Below are positions 1 through 7,373 of a stretch of 23,134 nt of DNA, one piece after another (positions within the stretch are counted from its first letter, which is position 1; each line of letters begins with the position of its first letter). The notes under the pieces were generated by a model. That model did no database searches. It was not told the DNA's origin and saw only the letters and a list, made by a program, of their open reading frames with translations. The position numbers and the translations under genes are program-made. Location of the stretch: NCBI GenBank assembly GCA_003648225.1, contig QMOL01000010.1, positions 1 through 23,134 of the forward strand, in the 5' to 3' direction. This DNA comes from Chlamydiota bacterium (GTDB lineage Bacteria > Auribacterota > UBA3054 > B51-G9).

Positions 1-18
1 AGGTTTTGTATTATTAGT

Positions 19-228
19 TCACTCGTCATGGGTTTTTACCTTAAATGATATACCGGTTTTAGCAAGTAATTTTTCTACGTTAGAAATATATTGTCCGTCT
101 ATTAGCCAATGGGTATTATCCATTTCCATTATTACGGCCTGCTGAATTACCGGCGATTGCATTAATTGTTCTCTCATTGTTGAATCGGGAATTTCTAATA
201 TGTGTATCCCGTGATGTAGTGCTGGCAT
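19..228 (-). CDS. Small hypothetical protein, 69 aa
   Basis: I do not recognise this protein. It is soluble-looking, has no signal peptide or membrane segment, and mixes hydrophobic and charged residues in a way that fits a small alpha/beta fold: a His-rich start (ALHHGIHIL), a middle containing MEMDNTHWLIDGQYI, and a basic C-terminus. It ends close to the window edge and is read in the same direction as the rpoN operon, about 100 bases beyond the methyltransferase stop. That spacer is a 7-nt-periodic repeat, so co-transcription is possible but not shown. No clear ribosome-binding site precedes the ATG. The composition looks like a real protein rather than a chance frame, but no motif supports a function. 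Confidence 0.5.
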   Translation of the reverse strand: MPALHHGIHILEIPDSTMREQLMQSPVIQQAVIMEMDNTHWLIDGQYISNVEKLLAKTGISFKVKTHDE

Positions 229-231
229 GAT

Positions 232-336
232 GTTAATTGTTATTTGTTAATTATTATTCGTTAATTGTTATTTTATTAGTTACGAGTTCCGAATACTGAA
301 CACCGAATACCGATAACCGAATATTGCTTACCGATT
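232..336. repeat. Degenerate heptanucleotide-phased tandem repeat
   Basis: From 232 the sequence divides into 15 consecutive 7-base units without losing phase. The first seven are T-rich (gttaatt, gttattt, gttaatt, attattc, gttaatt, gttattt, tattagt). The last eight are of the ACCGAAT type (tacgagt, tccgaat, actgaac, accgaat, accgata, accgaat, attgctt, accgatt). The array runs into the methyltransferase gene, so the last codons and stop of that gene (from 328) are repeat-derived. Phase-locked degeneracy suggests an old slippage-expanded array. Similar 7-mer runs occur at 8575-8654, 10377-10390 and 23013-23040. Confidence 0.75.
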
Positions 337-1119
337 TTTACTTCCCCAAAGTTCGTACATTGCAATTGATGCCGCGCAACTTGTGTTAAGCGATTCAACA
401 TTAGGGTTCATTTTAATTGCCGCAGTATCAAATAAATTTTTTAGTTTTTCTGATATTCCGTGCGGTTCATTTCCGATAATTAAAATTTTACCGGCGGGAA
501 ATTTTACAGTATTAATTTTATTTTTTCCGTCGGGTGTTAAGATTATAACATTCTCTTTTTGGTTTTCAAGCCACGGAATAATATTTTCTACATTACACTT
601 TAAAACATCAATGGCAAAAAATGCTCCCGATGTTGCTCTGATGCACATCGGATGATATTCATCAACGCACGGATCAACGAGAATAACAGTATCGCAGCCA
701 AAGGCGGCAGCCGATCTGATTATTGCCCCCTGATTTCCCGGATTGCCAAGCTGCCATAATATTGTTATTGGTTTTTCGATTTTTTCGGGTAGTTCAGCAT
801 TAAGATTTATTTTTGCCACCACACCGATTCCTTCAGGGTGTCGCAGTGCGGAAATTTTATTAAAGCAATCACTATTAAAAATGGTTACATTATATCCTTT
901 TGCTTCGGCAAGTTTCGAAAGTTTTGCTGCATCGCCGTCAACATCATTTTTAACAATAATGTCACAAACCTCAAATTTATTTGAGTTTAGCGCGGCATCG
1001 ACCGATTTAGTTCCTTCTGCCCAAAACAAGCCGGAATTTTCTCTTCCTTTTTTATTTAGGAGAGAGAAGATTTTTTTCACATAAATATTCGACCTGCTTG
1101 TAATAATTTTGTTTTTCAT
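328..1119 (-). CDS. SpoU/TrmH-family RNA 2'-O-methyltransferase
   Basis: Predicted SPOUT-class enzyme that transfers a methyl group from S-adenosylmethionine to a ribose 2'-OH of rRNA or tRNA. At 263 aa it has the usual two-part layout: an N-terminal substrate-binding domain (about residues 1-100, starting KNKIITSRSNIYVKKI) and a C-terminal knotted catalytic domain. Visible motifs are motif 1-like QLGNPGNQGAIIRSAAAFG, motif 2 IGNEPHGIS (residues 215-223, where many relatives have GNEGxG) and motif 3 ESLNTSCAASIAMYEL. It starts three bases after the stop of the TPR gene, so translational coupling is likely. The specific target (RlmB-like, TsnR-like or tRNA) cannot be decided. The last residues (KNR-stop) fall in the 7-nt repeat array. 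Confidence 0.9.
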   Translation of the reverse strand: MKNKIITSRSNIYVKKIFSLLNKKGRENSGLFWAEGTKSVDAALNSNKFEVCDIIVKNDVDGDAAKLSKLAEAKGYNVTIFNSDCFNKISALRHPEGIGVVAKINLNAELPEKIEKPITILWQLGNPGNQGAIIRSAAAFGCDTVILVDPCVDEYHPMCIRATSGAFFAIDVLKCNVENIIPWLENQKENVIILTPDGKNKINTVKFPAGKILIIGNEPHGISEKLKNLFDTAAIKMNPNVESLNTSCAASIAMYELWGSKNR

Positions 1120-1122
1120 AAT

Positions 1123-2283
1123 TTATTCAAGCGATTCTCCGCGATAAGGTATCGAAGCGAACTTTTGGCCGTAAGCATCAAGCAAATCGGATTCGTGATG
1201 AATAGTTTTAACCACTTCATAGCAGTCACGCGCCCGTGAATGTTGCTTTTTTAAATCATAAACAGTACCTTGCCGAAGAATAGCCCAAGCTTTAAGGCAA
1301 GGTTTATTTTCAGCGAAGCTGAATGCAAAGGCGAAATTTCTTAATGCCTCATCGTAGTTTTTTGTTTTAGTATAAATCAGTCCAAGGATGTAATATTGAT
1401 TAGCGGCGAGTCCATTTATTTCGCGTCTTTTGTCATACTCAATTCTAAGAAGTTGATTTGTAGCGCAGTTTAGCGCGTTATTATATTTCCGCTGCCGTAA
1501 AAAAATTTCTTGTTTTAACAACCCAAAACAATAATTCTCCGGATGTTCTATTAATAGTTTATCGGCAAAATCTAAAGCGGTGTAATACTGATTATTCCAT
1601 GAATACGCGATTGAGAGAAGCATTTCCGATTCAATTTTTCCAAATTTGGAACGGGATACCGCATATTCAAGATTTTCAATTCCAACATTTTGATTTGCCG
1701 GTTCAACAAGCAGAGAAGCGAAAAATCTAAAATACCATGGCATACGAGAAGTAAAATATTGATATGCTCCAAGAAGCATTTTAGCGTCTGCACTTGTTTT
1801 ATTATTTTTGCACGATCGGTTAATAAGAGAAACACCGCGTTTAAGCCATCTTAACGAATCAATATAATTCTGCTGTTTGCTTTCAGAATAAGATTTTAAT
1901 ATAAATGCCACTCCGGAATAATACAAATTCCATGGCGCTTTTTCTGAACTTTTAGATCGCAATGCGCACTTTACGGCTAAGTCGGTATAAGCATGAAACC
2001 GCAAGGTATTTTCCTCTGTGGGACCTTTAATTAATGAACTGCCGATAGAAGTTAAAGCGAGATAAACATATCCAATAGGATGATTACTTATTGTTGAAGA
2101 AATTTGTGTGAAAATTCCTTCCGCCTTTTCAAAATTCAAATCATAAAATTGATTAATACCGGAATGAATTTGTTCTGTGATTTCAGGTGAAAGTTTGGTC
2201 ACGCCAAACAGTTTAACAGACATTAGCAGCAGCAATATCAATGCAAAAGGAAAGAAGGCATATTTTTTTACGAAAAATTTCAT
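1123..2283 (-). CDS. TPR-repeat protein with N-terminal signal/anchor
   Basis: A 386-aa protein with one N-terminal hydrophobic segment (about residues 8-28, FFPFALILLLLMSVKLFGV) after a basic start, so it is secreted or anchored facing the periplasm. The rest is helical with TPR-like units: INQFYDLNFEKAEGIFTQI near residue 42, a unit around NNQYYTALDFADKLLIEHP, one around YILGLIYTKTKNYDEALRNF, and a final one around RQGTVYDLKKQHSRARDCYE. TPR arrays mediate protein-protein contacts and no catalytic domain is seen. It lies 34 bases after rpoN and 3 bases before the methyltransferase, in one apparent operon. The partner is unknown. An outer-membrane assembly or secretion accessory role is possible but is inference only. 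Confidence 0.8.
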   Translation of the reverse strand: MKFFVKKYAFFPFALILLLLMSVKLFGVTKLSPEITEQIHSGINQFYDLNFEKAEGIFTQISSTISNHPIGYVYLALTSIGSSLIKGPTEENTLRFHAYTDLAVKCALRSKSSEKAPWNLYYSGVAFILKSYSESKQQNYIDSLRWLKRGVSLINRSCKNNKTSADAKMLLGAYQYFTSRMPWYFRFFASLLVEPANQNVGIENLEYAVSRSKFGKIESEMLLSIAYSWNNQYYTALDFADKLLIEHPENYCFGLLKQEIFLRQRKYNNALNCATNQLLRIEYDKRREINGLAANQYYILGLIYTKTKNYDEALRNFAFAFSFAENKPCLKAWAILRQGTVYDLKKQHSRARDCYEVVKTIHHESDLLDAYGQKFASIPYRGESLE

Positions 2284-2317
2284 TAATATTTTTAAAGAAG
2301 TGGAAAATTAAATAATT

Positions 2318-3871
2318 TTATACAAAAATTTTTCTTTGGCGTGTGTTAAGAATTCCAAGCGCTTTACGATATTTTACAACTGTTCGGCGGGCAACCGGAT
2401 ATCCGGCCATTTTTAATAATTCAGCCAATTTAGCATCACTAAGAGGTTTCTTTTTATCTTCATTTTTAATTATTTCCTTAAGCTTTGCTTTTATAGCGTT
2501 TGTTGAAATATCTTCCCCGTCCGAGTTTTCAACATGAGAGCTGAAGAAGTATCGCATTTCATAAATTCCCTGTGGTGTATCCATATATTTATCATTTACA
2601 GTTCGGCTTACAGTGGCTTCATGAACGCCGACTTTATCGGCAATTTCTTTCATACAAAGAGGTTTTAAAGCCATAGGGCCTTCCAATAAAAAGTCTTTTT
2701 GTGCTTCTACTATCGCTTCAGCAACAGCGAGAACGGTGCGTTTTCTGAATTGAAGATTATTTATAAAGCTTTCACCTTCACGAATTTCATTTCGTAATTC
2801 ACTTAATTCCTTTTTATTAAAGGCTTTCTTTTTCACATAATTTTTTATTTTGGGATTTATTCGAATATACGGCAGCAAATTATCATTCGTAATCACATCA
2901 TAATCGCCATCTTCACGCGGAGTAACAATGATATCAGGCTTTATTACTATAGCCGAACCTGTAGATAAATCGCGTCCCGGCTTGGGGTCTAAATGACCAA
3001 TTTCTTCTATTATTTTTTCAAGTGATTCATTTGTGATTTTTAATCCCTTAGCGATACGCTCACGCCGGTTGTGCAGCAGTTCATCAAAATATTCATCTAT
3101 TAGCACATATGCCTGTGTATTTTTTTTATTTTCCCGTTCAAGTTGAATTAATAAACATTCGCGCAAGTCTTCCGCGCCAATTCCGGGAGGATCAAATTTT
3201 TTAAATACATCAATAATTTTTTTAACGTGATTTAAAGGAAAACCTGTTTCTTCAGCAATTTCTTCAGATGTTTCAGTCAAAAAACCGTTTTTATCAAGAC
3301 TTCCGATTATGTATTCAAAAATTTCGTGGTCTTCCAAAGAAAAGTCCATACTTAAATATTGCTCTCGAAGTTCATCTACTAATGAACGCGATGCCGGAAT
3401 TGACTGCATTCTGAATTCGTAATCACTGTCATCGTTCGGCTTGCGTTCATTGTAAGAAACCGATTCCGTGCGATTAACAGTTCCGCGTGGAAGGTCTTCG
3501 GATTCATAATAAGATTTCCAATTTTCGTCTTCGGAAATCAGTGTTTCGAGCTCTTTCTCAAAAACTTTATCGGGATTATCGGTATCGGAATTTATTAACA
3601 AGTCATTATTTTCAGATGTTAAAGTTTGTGATCGCTCTTCTCTCGCGTTTTCTTTATCCTGAATATCAGGGTCAAAACTTTTCATGTCTTCCGAATCGCT
3701 TTCATTATTCGGATCGTAAAGTTCGAGTGTTGGATTTGAAATGAGCTGCCGGTCGATCATCGCCTGCAATTCCATAGCAGGAACTTGCAGCAATTTAAGA
3801 GATTGCTGCAATTGCGGAGCAAGAATTTGCTGCTGTGAAAAGCGTAAATCTGTACTAAAATGAGGACTCAT
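2318..3871 (-). CDS. rpoN: RNA polymerase sigma-54 factor
   Basis: Sigma-54 directs RNA polymerase to -24/-12 promoters and needs an AAA+ enhancer-binding activator. The 517-aa length is normal. Region I is intact: a Gln/Leu-rich segment at residues 10-50 (FSQQQILAPQLQQSLKLLQ and NPTLE). It is followed by a long acidic linker (about 55-150) rich in Asp, Glu and Ser, then the core-binding domain. The helix-turn-helix around IADKVGVHEATVSRTVNDKY is present, as is the RpoN box ARRTVVKYRKALGI at about residues 494-507, which reads the -24 element. It is the first gene of an operon with the TPR protein and the methyltransferase. No enhancer-binding protein gene is in the window, so its regulon cannot be told from here. 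Confidence 0.97.
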   Translation of the reverse strand: MSPHFSTDLRFSQQQILAPQLQQSLKLLQVPAMELQAMIDRQLISNPTLELYDPNNESDSEDMKSFDPDIQDKENAREERSQTLTSENNDLLINSDTDNPDKVFEKELETLISEDENWKSYYESEDLPRGTVNRTESVSYNERKPNDDSDYEFRMQSIPASRSLVDELREQYLSMDFSLEDHEIFEYIIGSLDKNGFLTETSEEIAEETGFPLNHVKKIIDVFKKFDPPGIGAEDLRECLLIQLERENKKNTQAYVLIDEYFDELLHNRRERIAKGLKITNESLEKIIEEIGHLDPKPGRDLSTGSAIVIKPDIIVTPREDGDYDVITNDNLLPYIRINPKIKNYVKKKAFNKKELSELRNEIREGESFINNLQFRKRTVLAVAEAIVEAQKDFLLEGPMALKPLCMKEIADKVGVHEATVSRTVNDKYMDTPQGIYEMRYFFSSHVENSDGEDISTNAIKAKLKEIIKNEDKKKPLSDAKLAELLKMAGYPVARRTVVKYRKALGILNTRQRKIFV

Positions 3872-3921
3872 TATTAATTTTTATAAAATCATTATATTTT
3901 TTAATATATTATTATCTTTAA

Positions 3922-3950
3922 ATTATACCAAAACAATTTAAAAACTCCAA
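3922..3950 (-). promoter_or_regulatory. Predicted sigma-70 promoter of the rpoN operon (extended -10)
   Basis: On the minus strand, TTGGAG (3950-3945), a 17-base spacer and TATAAT (3927-3922). The -10 carries the extended motif as TGGTATAAT, which compensates for the poor -35. Transcription would start about 45 bases before the rpoN ATG at 3871. Confidence 0.55.
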
Positions 3951-4070
3951 ATTTCATAGAATATAGCAAAACAGCGATTTTATAAACATCATTAAATACG
4001 TTAGTTATAACAAAAAAAATCATTTTTTTTTGGAGATTGTAATTTCAGAAAAAAATATAGAGGAAGTGTT

Positions 4071-4159
4071 GGACGTTATTCGTCCCGGCATACGCGAGGC
4101 GCTTGCGCGTATTCGGTTGTAGCCGCTGCCGCTGGCTGCGGATTCCGGCAAAGCCGGAA
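4071..4159. repeat. REP-like cluster of adjacent hairpins
   Basis: Inverted repeats in a row: ggacg/cgtcc (4071-4085), atacgcg/cgcgtat (4090-4112), an interval 4115-4148 whose reverse complement recurs at the end of tsaE, and ttccggc-aaa-gccggaa (4143-4159, 7-bp perfect stem, 3-nt loop). No T-run follows on either strand, so it is not an intrinsic terminator. The string ccggcatacgc at 4085-4095 also occurs at 23043-23053, which points to a dispersed repeat family. Confidence 0.65.
4115..4148 (+). repeat. 34-bp inverted repeat, copy 1 (intergenic)
   Basis: The reverse complement of this segment matches 4839-4872 at 33 of 34 positions; the single difference is the central G/A. The match ends abruptly at both sides. 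The partner copy lies inside the 3' end of tsaE. Confidence 0.85.
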
Positions 4160-4301
4160 AAGTGTTTGGTGTTAGGTTTTTATGTTAATGTACAACCTTA
4201 ATCATCTAAAAAACAGTTATTTTACAGTAGCATAAGCATATTTACAAATTCAACGTTTTTCAAGCAGCTTAAAAAATCAGGTGTTTTCCAGAATAATCAA
4301 C

Positions 4302-4330
4302 TTTACTTATGCCGCAAAATGTAATATAAT
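4302..4330 (+). promoter_or_regulatory. Predicted sigma-70 promoter of tsaE-ispA
   Basis: TTTACT (4302-4307), a 17-base spacer and a perfect TATAAT (4325-4330). It lies about 75 bases before the tsaE start and is the only well-spaced hexamer pair I see in this stretch on the plus strand. Confidence 0.5.
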
Positions 4331-4413
4331 TAAATTTTGAAACGTAAACTGATTTTCCGGTATCGGGCGGCACACGAAATATTAAAAGCAATATCTTTAA
4401 AACTTTGAAAGAA

Positions 4414-4875
4414 ATGATTACTAATTCACCTGATGAAACAAAAAATGCGGCGAAAAGACTTGCGCAAAAGTTGAAACCGGGCGATATTCTTGCGCTGAAA
4501 GGTAACCTTGGTACCGGGAAAACATGCTTCGCGAAAGGTATTATTGAGGAACTTACAGCCACAAAAGAAAATTTTCAGGGCAGCCCTACTTTCGCGCTTA
4601 TCCAGGAATATCAATCATCACAAGATGAGTCCGGCGCAATCATTCGTGTTTATCATTTTGATTTTTACAGAGTTAAAAACGCGGTAGAACTTTTGCAAAT
4701 CGGCTGGCAGGAATATATTTCTGACGAAGCCGGCGTTTGTGTGATTGAATGGGCTGATCTTTTTCCGGAATTATTACCGCCGAAAACAAAATGGATAGAA
4801 TTCTTCTCTGAAGGAGATGATAAAAGAAAGATTGTAATCCGGAATCCGCAGCCAACGGCAGCGGCTACAACCTAA
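4414..4875 (+). CDS. tsaE: tRNA threonylcarbamoyladenosine biosynthesis ATPase TsaE
   Basis: TsaE is the P-loop ATPase that works with TsaB and TsaD to make t6A37 in tRNAs reading ANN codons. The Walker A motif GNLGTGKT is at residues 30-37. Conserved blocks SPTFALIQEY, HFDFYR and VCVIEWADLFPELLP follow in the expected order, and the length (153 aa) is typical. I chose the ATG at 4414. An in-frame TTG at 4405 would add three residues, and neither has a strong ribosome-binding site. The last ten or so residues (NPQPTAAATT) are encoded by the second copy of the 34-bp inverted repeat, so the tail is repeat-derived rather than part of the family fold. The polyprenyl synthase gene starts seven bases after the stop. 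Confidence 0.95.
   Translation: MITNSPDETKNAAKRLAQKLKPGDILALKGNLGTGKTCFAKGIIEELTATKENFQGSPTFALIQEYQSSQDESGAIIRVYHFDFYRVKNAVELLQIGWQEYISDEAGVCVIEWADLFPELLPPKTKWIEFFSEGDDKRKIVIRNPQPTAAATT
4839..4872 (-). repeat. 34-bp inverted repeat, copy 2 (inside tsaE 3' end)
   Basis: Matches the reverse complement of 4115-4148 at 33 of 34 bases. It supplies the final codons of tsaE up to the base before the stop codon. Together the two copies bracket about 690 bases containing the tsaE promoter and most of the gene. Confidence 0.85.
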
Positions 4876-4882
4876 TAATCCT

Positions 4883-5758
4883 ATGAATCAACCGATGCAA
4901 AAAGAAAAAATTTTAATTGAAGAATTTTTAGATAAAGAACTGCCGCAGGAAAACCTGAAGCCTGAAGTTTTGCATAAAGCGATGCGATACGCCGTTCTCG
5001 GCGGCGGGAAAAAATTGCGGTCGTTGCTCGCTGTTTCCGCGTGTAAAGCGGTTGGCGGAATTGTGGATAATGTGTTGCAGGCGGGATGCGCGGTGGAACT
5101 TATTCATTCATATTCCTTAATTCATGATGATTTGCCGTGCATGGATGATGACGATCTTCGTCGCGGTAAACCAACTTGTCATAAAAAATTCGGTGAAACA
5201 ATCGCTCTACTTGCCGGTGACGCGCTTTTAACTCTCGCATTTGAATGGGCATCGAAGGCGAAAACTTCAAATCCGAACCGAAATTCTGAAATCACCCTCG
5301 AACTTGCTAAATTCGCAGGACATTGCGGAATGGTCGGCGGACAGGTTGTTGATATTGAAGTAACGGGAGCAATTCCGTCAGCGGGAAATTTACGATTTAT
5401 TCACCAACATAAAACCGCGGATTTAATTACAGCGGCGGTGGTTATCGGTGGTATTGCAGGAAACGCGTCAGAAAAGCAAATAGAATTTTTAAGAACATTC
5501 GGAATAAATCTCGGATTAGCATTTCAGTATATTGACGACATACTTGACTGTACAGAATCATCAGAGATGATTGGAAAAACAGCTGGAAAAGACGTTGCCG
5601 CGGGAAAAACGACAGCGGTCTCGGTTTTTGGGATTGAAGGAGCAAAAGAAATTGCCGAAAAACATAAGACTATGGCGATTAACACTTTGATTGATGCCGG
5701 TTGGGAGAACAGTAATCTGTCAGAAATTTCGGAATTTGTAATTGGAAGGTCATTTTGA
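4883..5758 (+). CDS. ispA: Short-chain polyprenyl diphosphate synthase (farnesyl/geranylgeranyl type)
   Basis: Condenses isopentenyl diphosphate with allylic diphosphates to give farnesyl or geranylgeranyl diphosphate for quinone and undecaprenyl carrier synthesis in the cytoplasm. At 291 aa it has the full set of trans-prenyltransferase motifs: GGGKKLRS, the first Asp-rich motif DDLPCMDDDDLRRGKPT (first Asp at residue 82), GGQVVDIE, the HQHKTADL block and the second Asp-rich motif YIDDILD (Asp218/219/222). The residues just before the first Asp-rich motif (HSYSLIHDD) fit IspA-type enzymes, but product length cannot be fixed from sequence alone. It is probably co-transcribed with tsaE. A second ATG at 4895 is an alternative start; no strong ribosome-binding site favours either. 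Confidence 0.92.
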   Translation: MNQPMQKEKILIEEFLDKELPQENLKPEVLHKAMRYAVLGGGKKLRSLLAVSACKAVGGIVDNVLQAGCAVELIHSYSLIHDDLPCMDDDDLRRGKPTCHKKFGETIALLAGDALLTLAFEWASKAKTSNPNRNSEITLELAKFAGHCGMVGGQVVDIEVTGAIPSAGNLRFIHQHKTADLITAAVVIGGIAGNASEKQIEFLRTFGINLGLAFQYIDDILDCTESSEMIGKTAGKDVAAGKTTAVSVFGIEGAKEIAEKHKTMAINTLIDAGWENSNLSEISEFVIGRSF

Positions 5759-5759
5759 A

Positions 5760-5788
5760 TTTACAAATTTTGTCTTTTCTGATATAAT
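5760..5788 (+). promoter_or_regulatory. Predicted sigma-70 promoter of pal operon
   Basis: TTTACA (5760-5765, 5/6 to consensus), 17-base spacer and perfect TATAAT (5783-5788), immediately after the ispA stop. It would give a 5' leader of about 60 bases before the pal ATG at 5854. Confidence 0.7.
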
Positions 5789-5853
5789 ACTTAATGAAAT
5801 ATTTCGTATGACAATTAATTTTAATATAACCGAATAATAACGTGGAGACAAAA

Positions 5854-6456
5854 ATGAAAAAAATCTTACTACTTGCCGTGTTGGCAATTGCTCTTGTTGG
5901 ATGTAAATCCGCTAAGAAAAAGGATGATGGTATCGCTATGGACGGACAGCCATTTAATCTTGAACAGATTGATAATGATGTACTTGGCGGTGATAGCGGA
6001 ATTGATGGTGACCAATCTTTTCCCGGCGATCTTAAAGCTGCAGATGGTACAGGAATGAGATTTGTTGAGCCGGGTTCAGGCTCGCTTCCTCCTGAGATTG
6101 ACCGTGAGGCTCAGCAGGTGCTTCAGGACATCCATTTTCCTTATAACAGTTCTACAATCATGCCGGAAGACGCGGGTGTTTTACAGCAAATTGCCGCGTT
6201 TCTTAAACACTATCCTCAGGTTGTTCTGCAGATTGAAGGGCATTGCGATGAACGCGGAACTGAAGAATACAATATGGCTCTTGGCTCAAGAAGAGCAGGA
6301 GCGGCGAGGCAGTTTCTTGTTGACTTGAGTATAAATCCTAATAGATTATATACTATCAGTTACGGAGAAGAAAAACCTTTTGATCCGGGGAACAACGAAC
6401 AAGCATGGGCGGTAAACAGGCGGGACCATTTTCTTGTTGGCGTTGCCGGAGAATAA
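5854..6456 (+). CDS. pal: Peptidoglycan-associated lipoprotein Pal (OmpA-like)
   Basis: Outer-membrane lipoprotein whose OmpA domain binds meso-diaminopimelate peptidoglycan, part of the Tol-Pal system. A lipoprotein signal (MKKILLLAVLAIALVGC, lipobox LVGC, Cys17) is followed by an acidic low-complexity linker and the OmpA domain (about residues 85-196). That domain carries the hallmark segment EGHCDERGTEEYNMALGSRRA and the end motif NRRDHFLV. I chose the ATG at 5854 because GGAG at 5844-5847 sits six bases upstream; an in-frame GTG at 5842 overlaps that site and would spoil the signal peptide. The stop is 20 bases before the LysM lipoprotein gene, in one operon. tolQRAB are not in the window. 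Confidence 0.93.
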   Translation: MKKILLLAVLAIALVGCKSAKKKDDGIAMDGQPFNLEQIDNDVLGGDSGIDGDQSFPGDLKAADGTGMRFVEPGSGSLPPEIDREAQQVLQDIHFPYNSSTIMPEDAGVLQQIAAFLKHYPQVVLQIEGHCDERGTEEYNMALGSRRAGAARQFLVDLSINPNRLYTISYGEEKPFDPGNNEQAWAVNRRDHFLVGVAGE

Positions 6457-6476
6457 TAAATTACTTTTGAAAGAAA

Positions 6477-7283
6477 ATGTTAAGATATGTCATATCATTT
6501 TTAATTTGTCTTTTAATGTTCGGTTGTGCTACAACAGAAGAAATTAATCCTGCGGATGTTAAAATTGCCCAGTTACGCAGTTCTACCAGAACACTTGAAG
6601 ACCGCATCTCAGTTTTAAATCAAACGCAGGATGATCTTCAAACTCAGTTGGAAAAGATGAAACAGGAAAATGGGCAAATGCAGCAAGTGCTTCAGGATAA
6701 CTGGTCAAAGCTTCGCGGAACCCTGGGCTCTTTAAAAGACCGTCAAAAGCGTGAAATTGACACCACGGTCAAAAGTATTATGGCGTCAAGCATTAGTGAT
6801 CAGGAAAGACTTAATGCTAAACTTACAAAGGTGGTAAAAGCAATTCAAGCGCAAAATTCAGGATTGCAGCAAAAAGTTATGGAAGATTTGTCGATAAGCG
6901 GGCAGGAAGTAAAATCAATGAGAGTTCAATTAAACGCCTGTATGGACAAAATTGAGCGAATAGAAAAGCAAATCAAAATTTTGAATTCCGCTTATCCTTC
7001 AGGCACAACTTCCACCACAAAGAAAGCACCGGCTTCAACTAAGAAAAGTTCCGGTTGGAAAAGACCAAAAACTAAAATTAAACGAACCGGTAAGCCTTCA
7101 AATTCTAAAATCGATTATAATCAAGGATATGAACATATTGTTGCGCCGGGAGAAACGCTATGGAAGATTGCTCGTGATTACAAGGTGAGTGTTCAGGATA
7201 TTTTAAACACTAATCCAAAAATCAATGACGAAACGCATTTAACGCCCGGCCAAAAGCTTTTTGTACCTTATCGAACGGAATAA
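6477..7283 (+). CDS. Coiled-coil LysM lipoprotein downstream of pal (CpoB-position gene)
   Basis: A 268-aa predicted lipoprotein: signal MLRYVISFLICLLMFGC with Cys17 in the lipobox. Next is a long Gln/Lys-rich coiled coil (about residues 28-165, with heptads such as LEDRISVLNQTQDDLQTQLE), then a basic Ser/Thr/Lys linker (about 170-210) and one C-terminal LysM domain (about 220-266, VAPGETLWKIARDYKVS to LTPGQKLFVP) that should bind peptidoglycan glycan chains. It shares an operon with pal. The same slot in many Gram-negatives holds ybgF/cpoB, which has a similar N-terminal coiled coil but C-terminal TPRs. Here the TPRs are replaced by LysM, so a second outer-membrane-to-wall tether is the likely role. 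That role is inference; the domain calls are solid. Confidence 0.85.
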   Translation: MLRYVISFLICLLMFGCATTEEINPADVKIAQLRSSTRTLEDRISVLNQTQDDLQTQLEKMKQENGQMQQVLQDNWSKLRGTLGSLKDRQKREIDTTVKSIMASSISDQERLNAKLTKVVKAIQAQNSGLQQKVMEDLSISGQEVKSMRVQLNACMDKIERIEKQIKILNSAYPSGTTSTTKKAPASTKKSSGWKRPKTKIKRTGKPSNSKIDYNQGYEHIVAPGETLWKIARDYKVSVQDILNTNPKINDETHLTPGQKLFVPYRTE

Positions 7284-7337
7284 ATATATTTCGCAAGGTG
7301 CTCGGTGCATGCGGGATAGTATTTAAGATATAACTAT

Positions 7338-7365
7338 TGCCCCGATGGATTATCGGGGCATTTTT
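7338..7365 (+). terminator. Rho-independent terminator of the pal operon
   Basis: Nine-base perfect stem tgccccgat / atcggggca with a 5-base loop (ggatt), directly followed by TTTTT at 7361-7365. It lies 55 bases after the LysM gene stop. Confidence 0.9.
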
Positions 7366-7373
7366 CATTACAA

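Larger units (their letters stand above)
3872..4413. other. Gene-free spacer between divergent rpoN and tsaE operons
   Basis: About 540 bases with no convincing ORF on either strand. It holds the rpoN promoter on the left, an A8/T9 inverted run around 4011-4031, a GC-rich cluster of hairpins at 4071-4159 that stands out from the AT-rich background, and a tsaE promoter at 4302-4330. Reading frames that cross it lack protein-like composition or a start signal. Confidence 0.7.

Noticed and set aside
232..336. CRISPR array
   Set aside because: Units are 7 bases with no spacers and no conserved 24-40-base repeat.
4143..4159. Intrinsic terminator
   Set aside because: The stem is perfect, but no T-run follows on either strand and it lies between two divergent operons.
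4269..4562. Minus-strand frame of 97 codons overlapping the tsaE 5' end
   Set aside because: It overlaps the Walker A region of tsaE and a promoter, and its product looks like random low-quality sequence.
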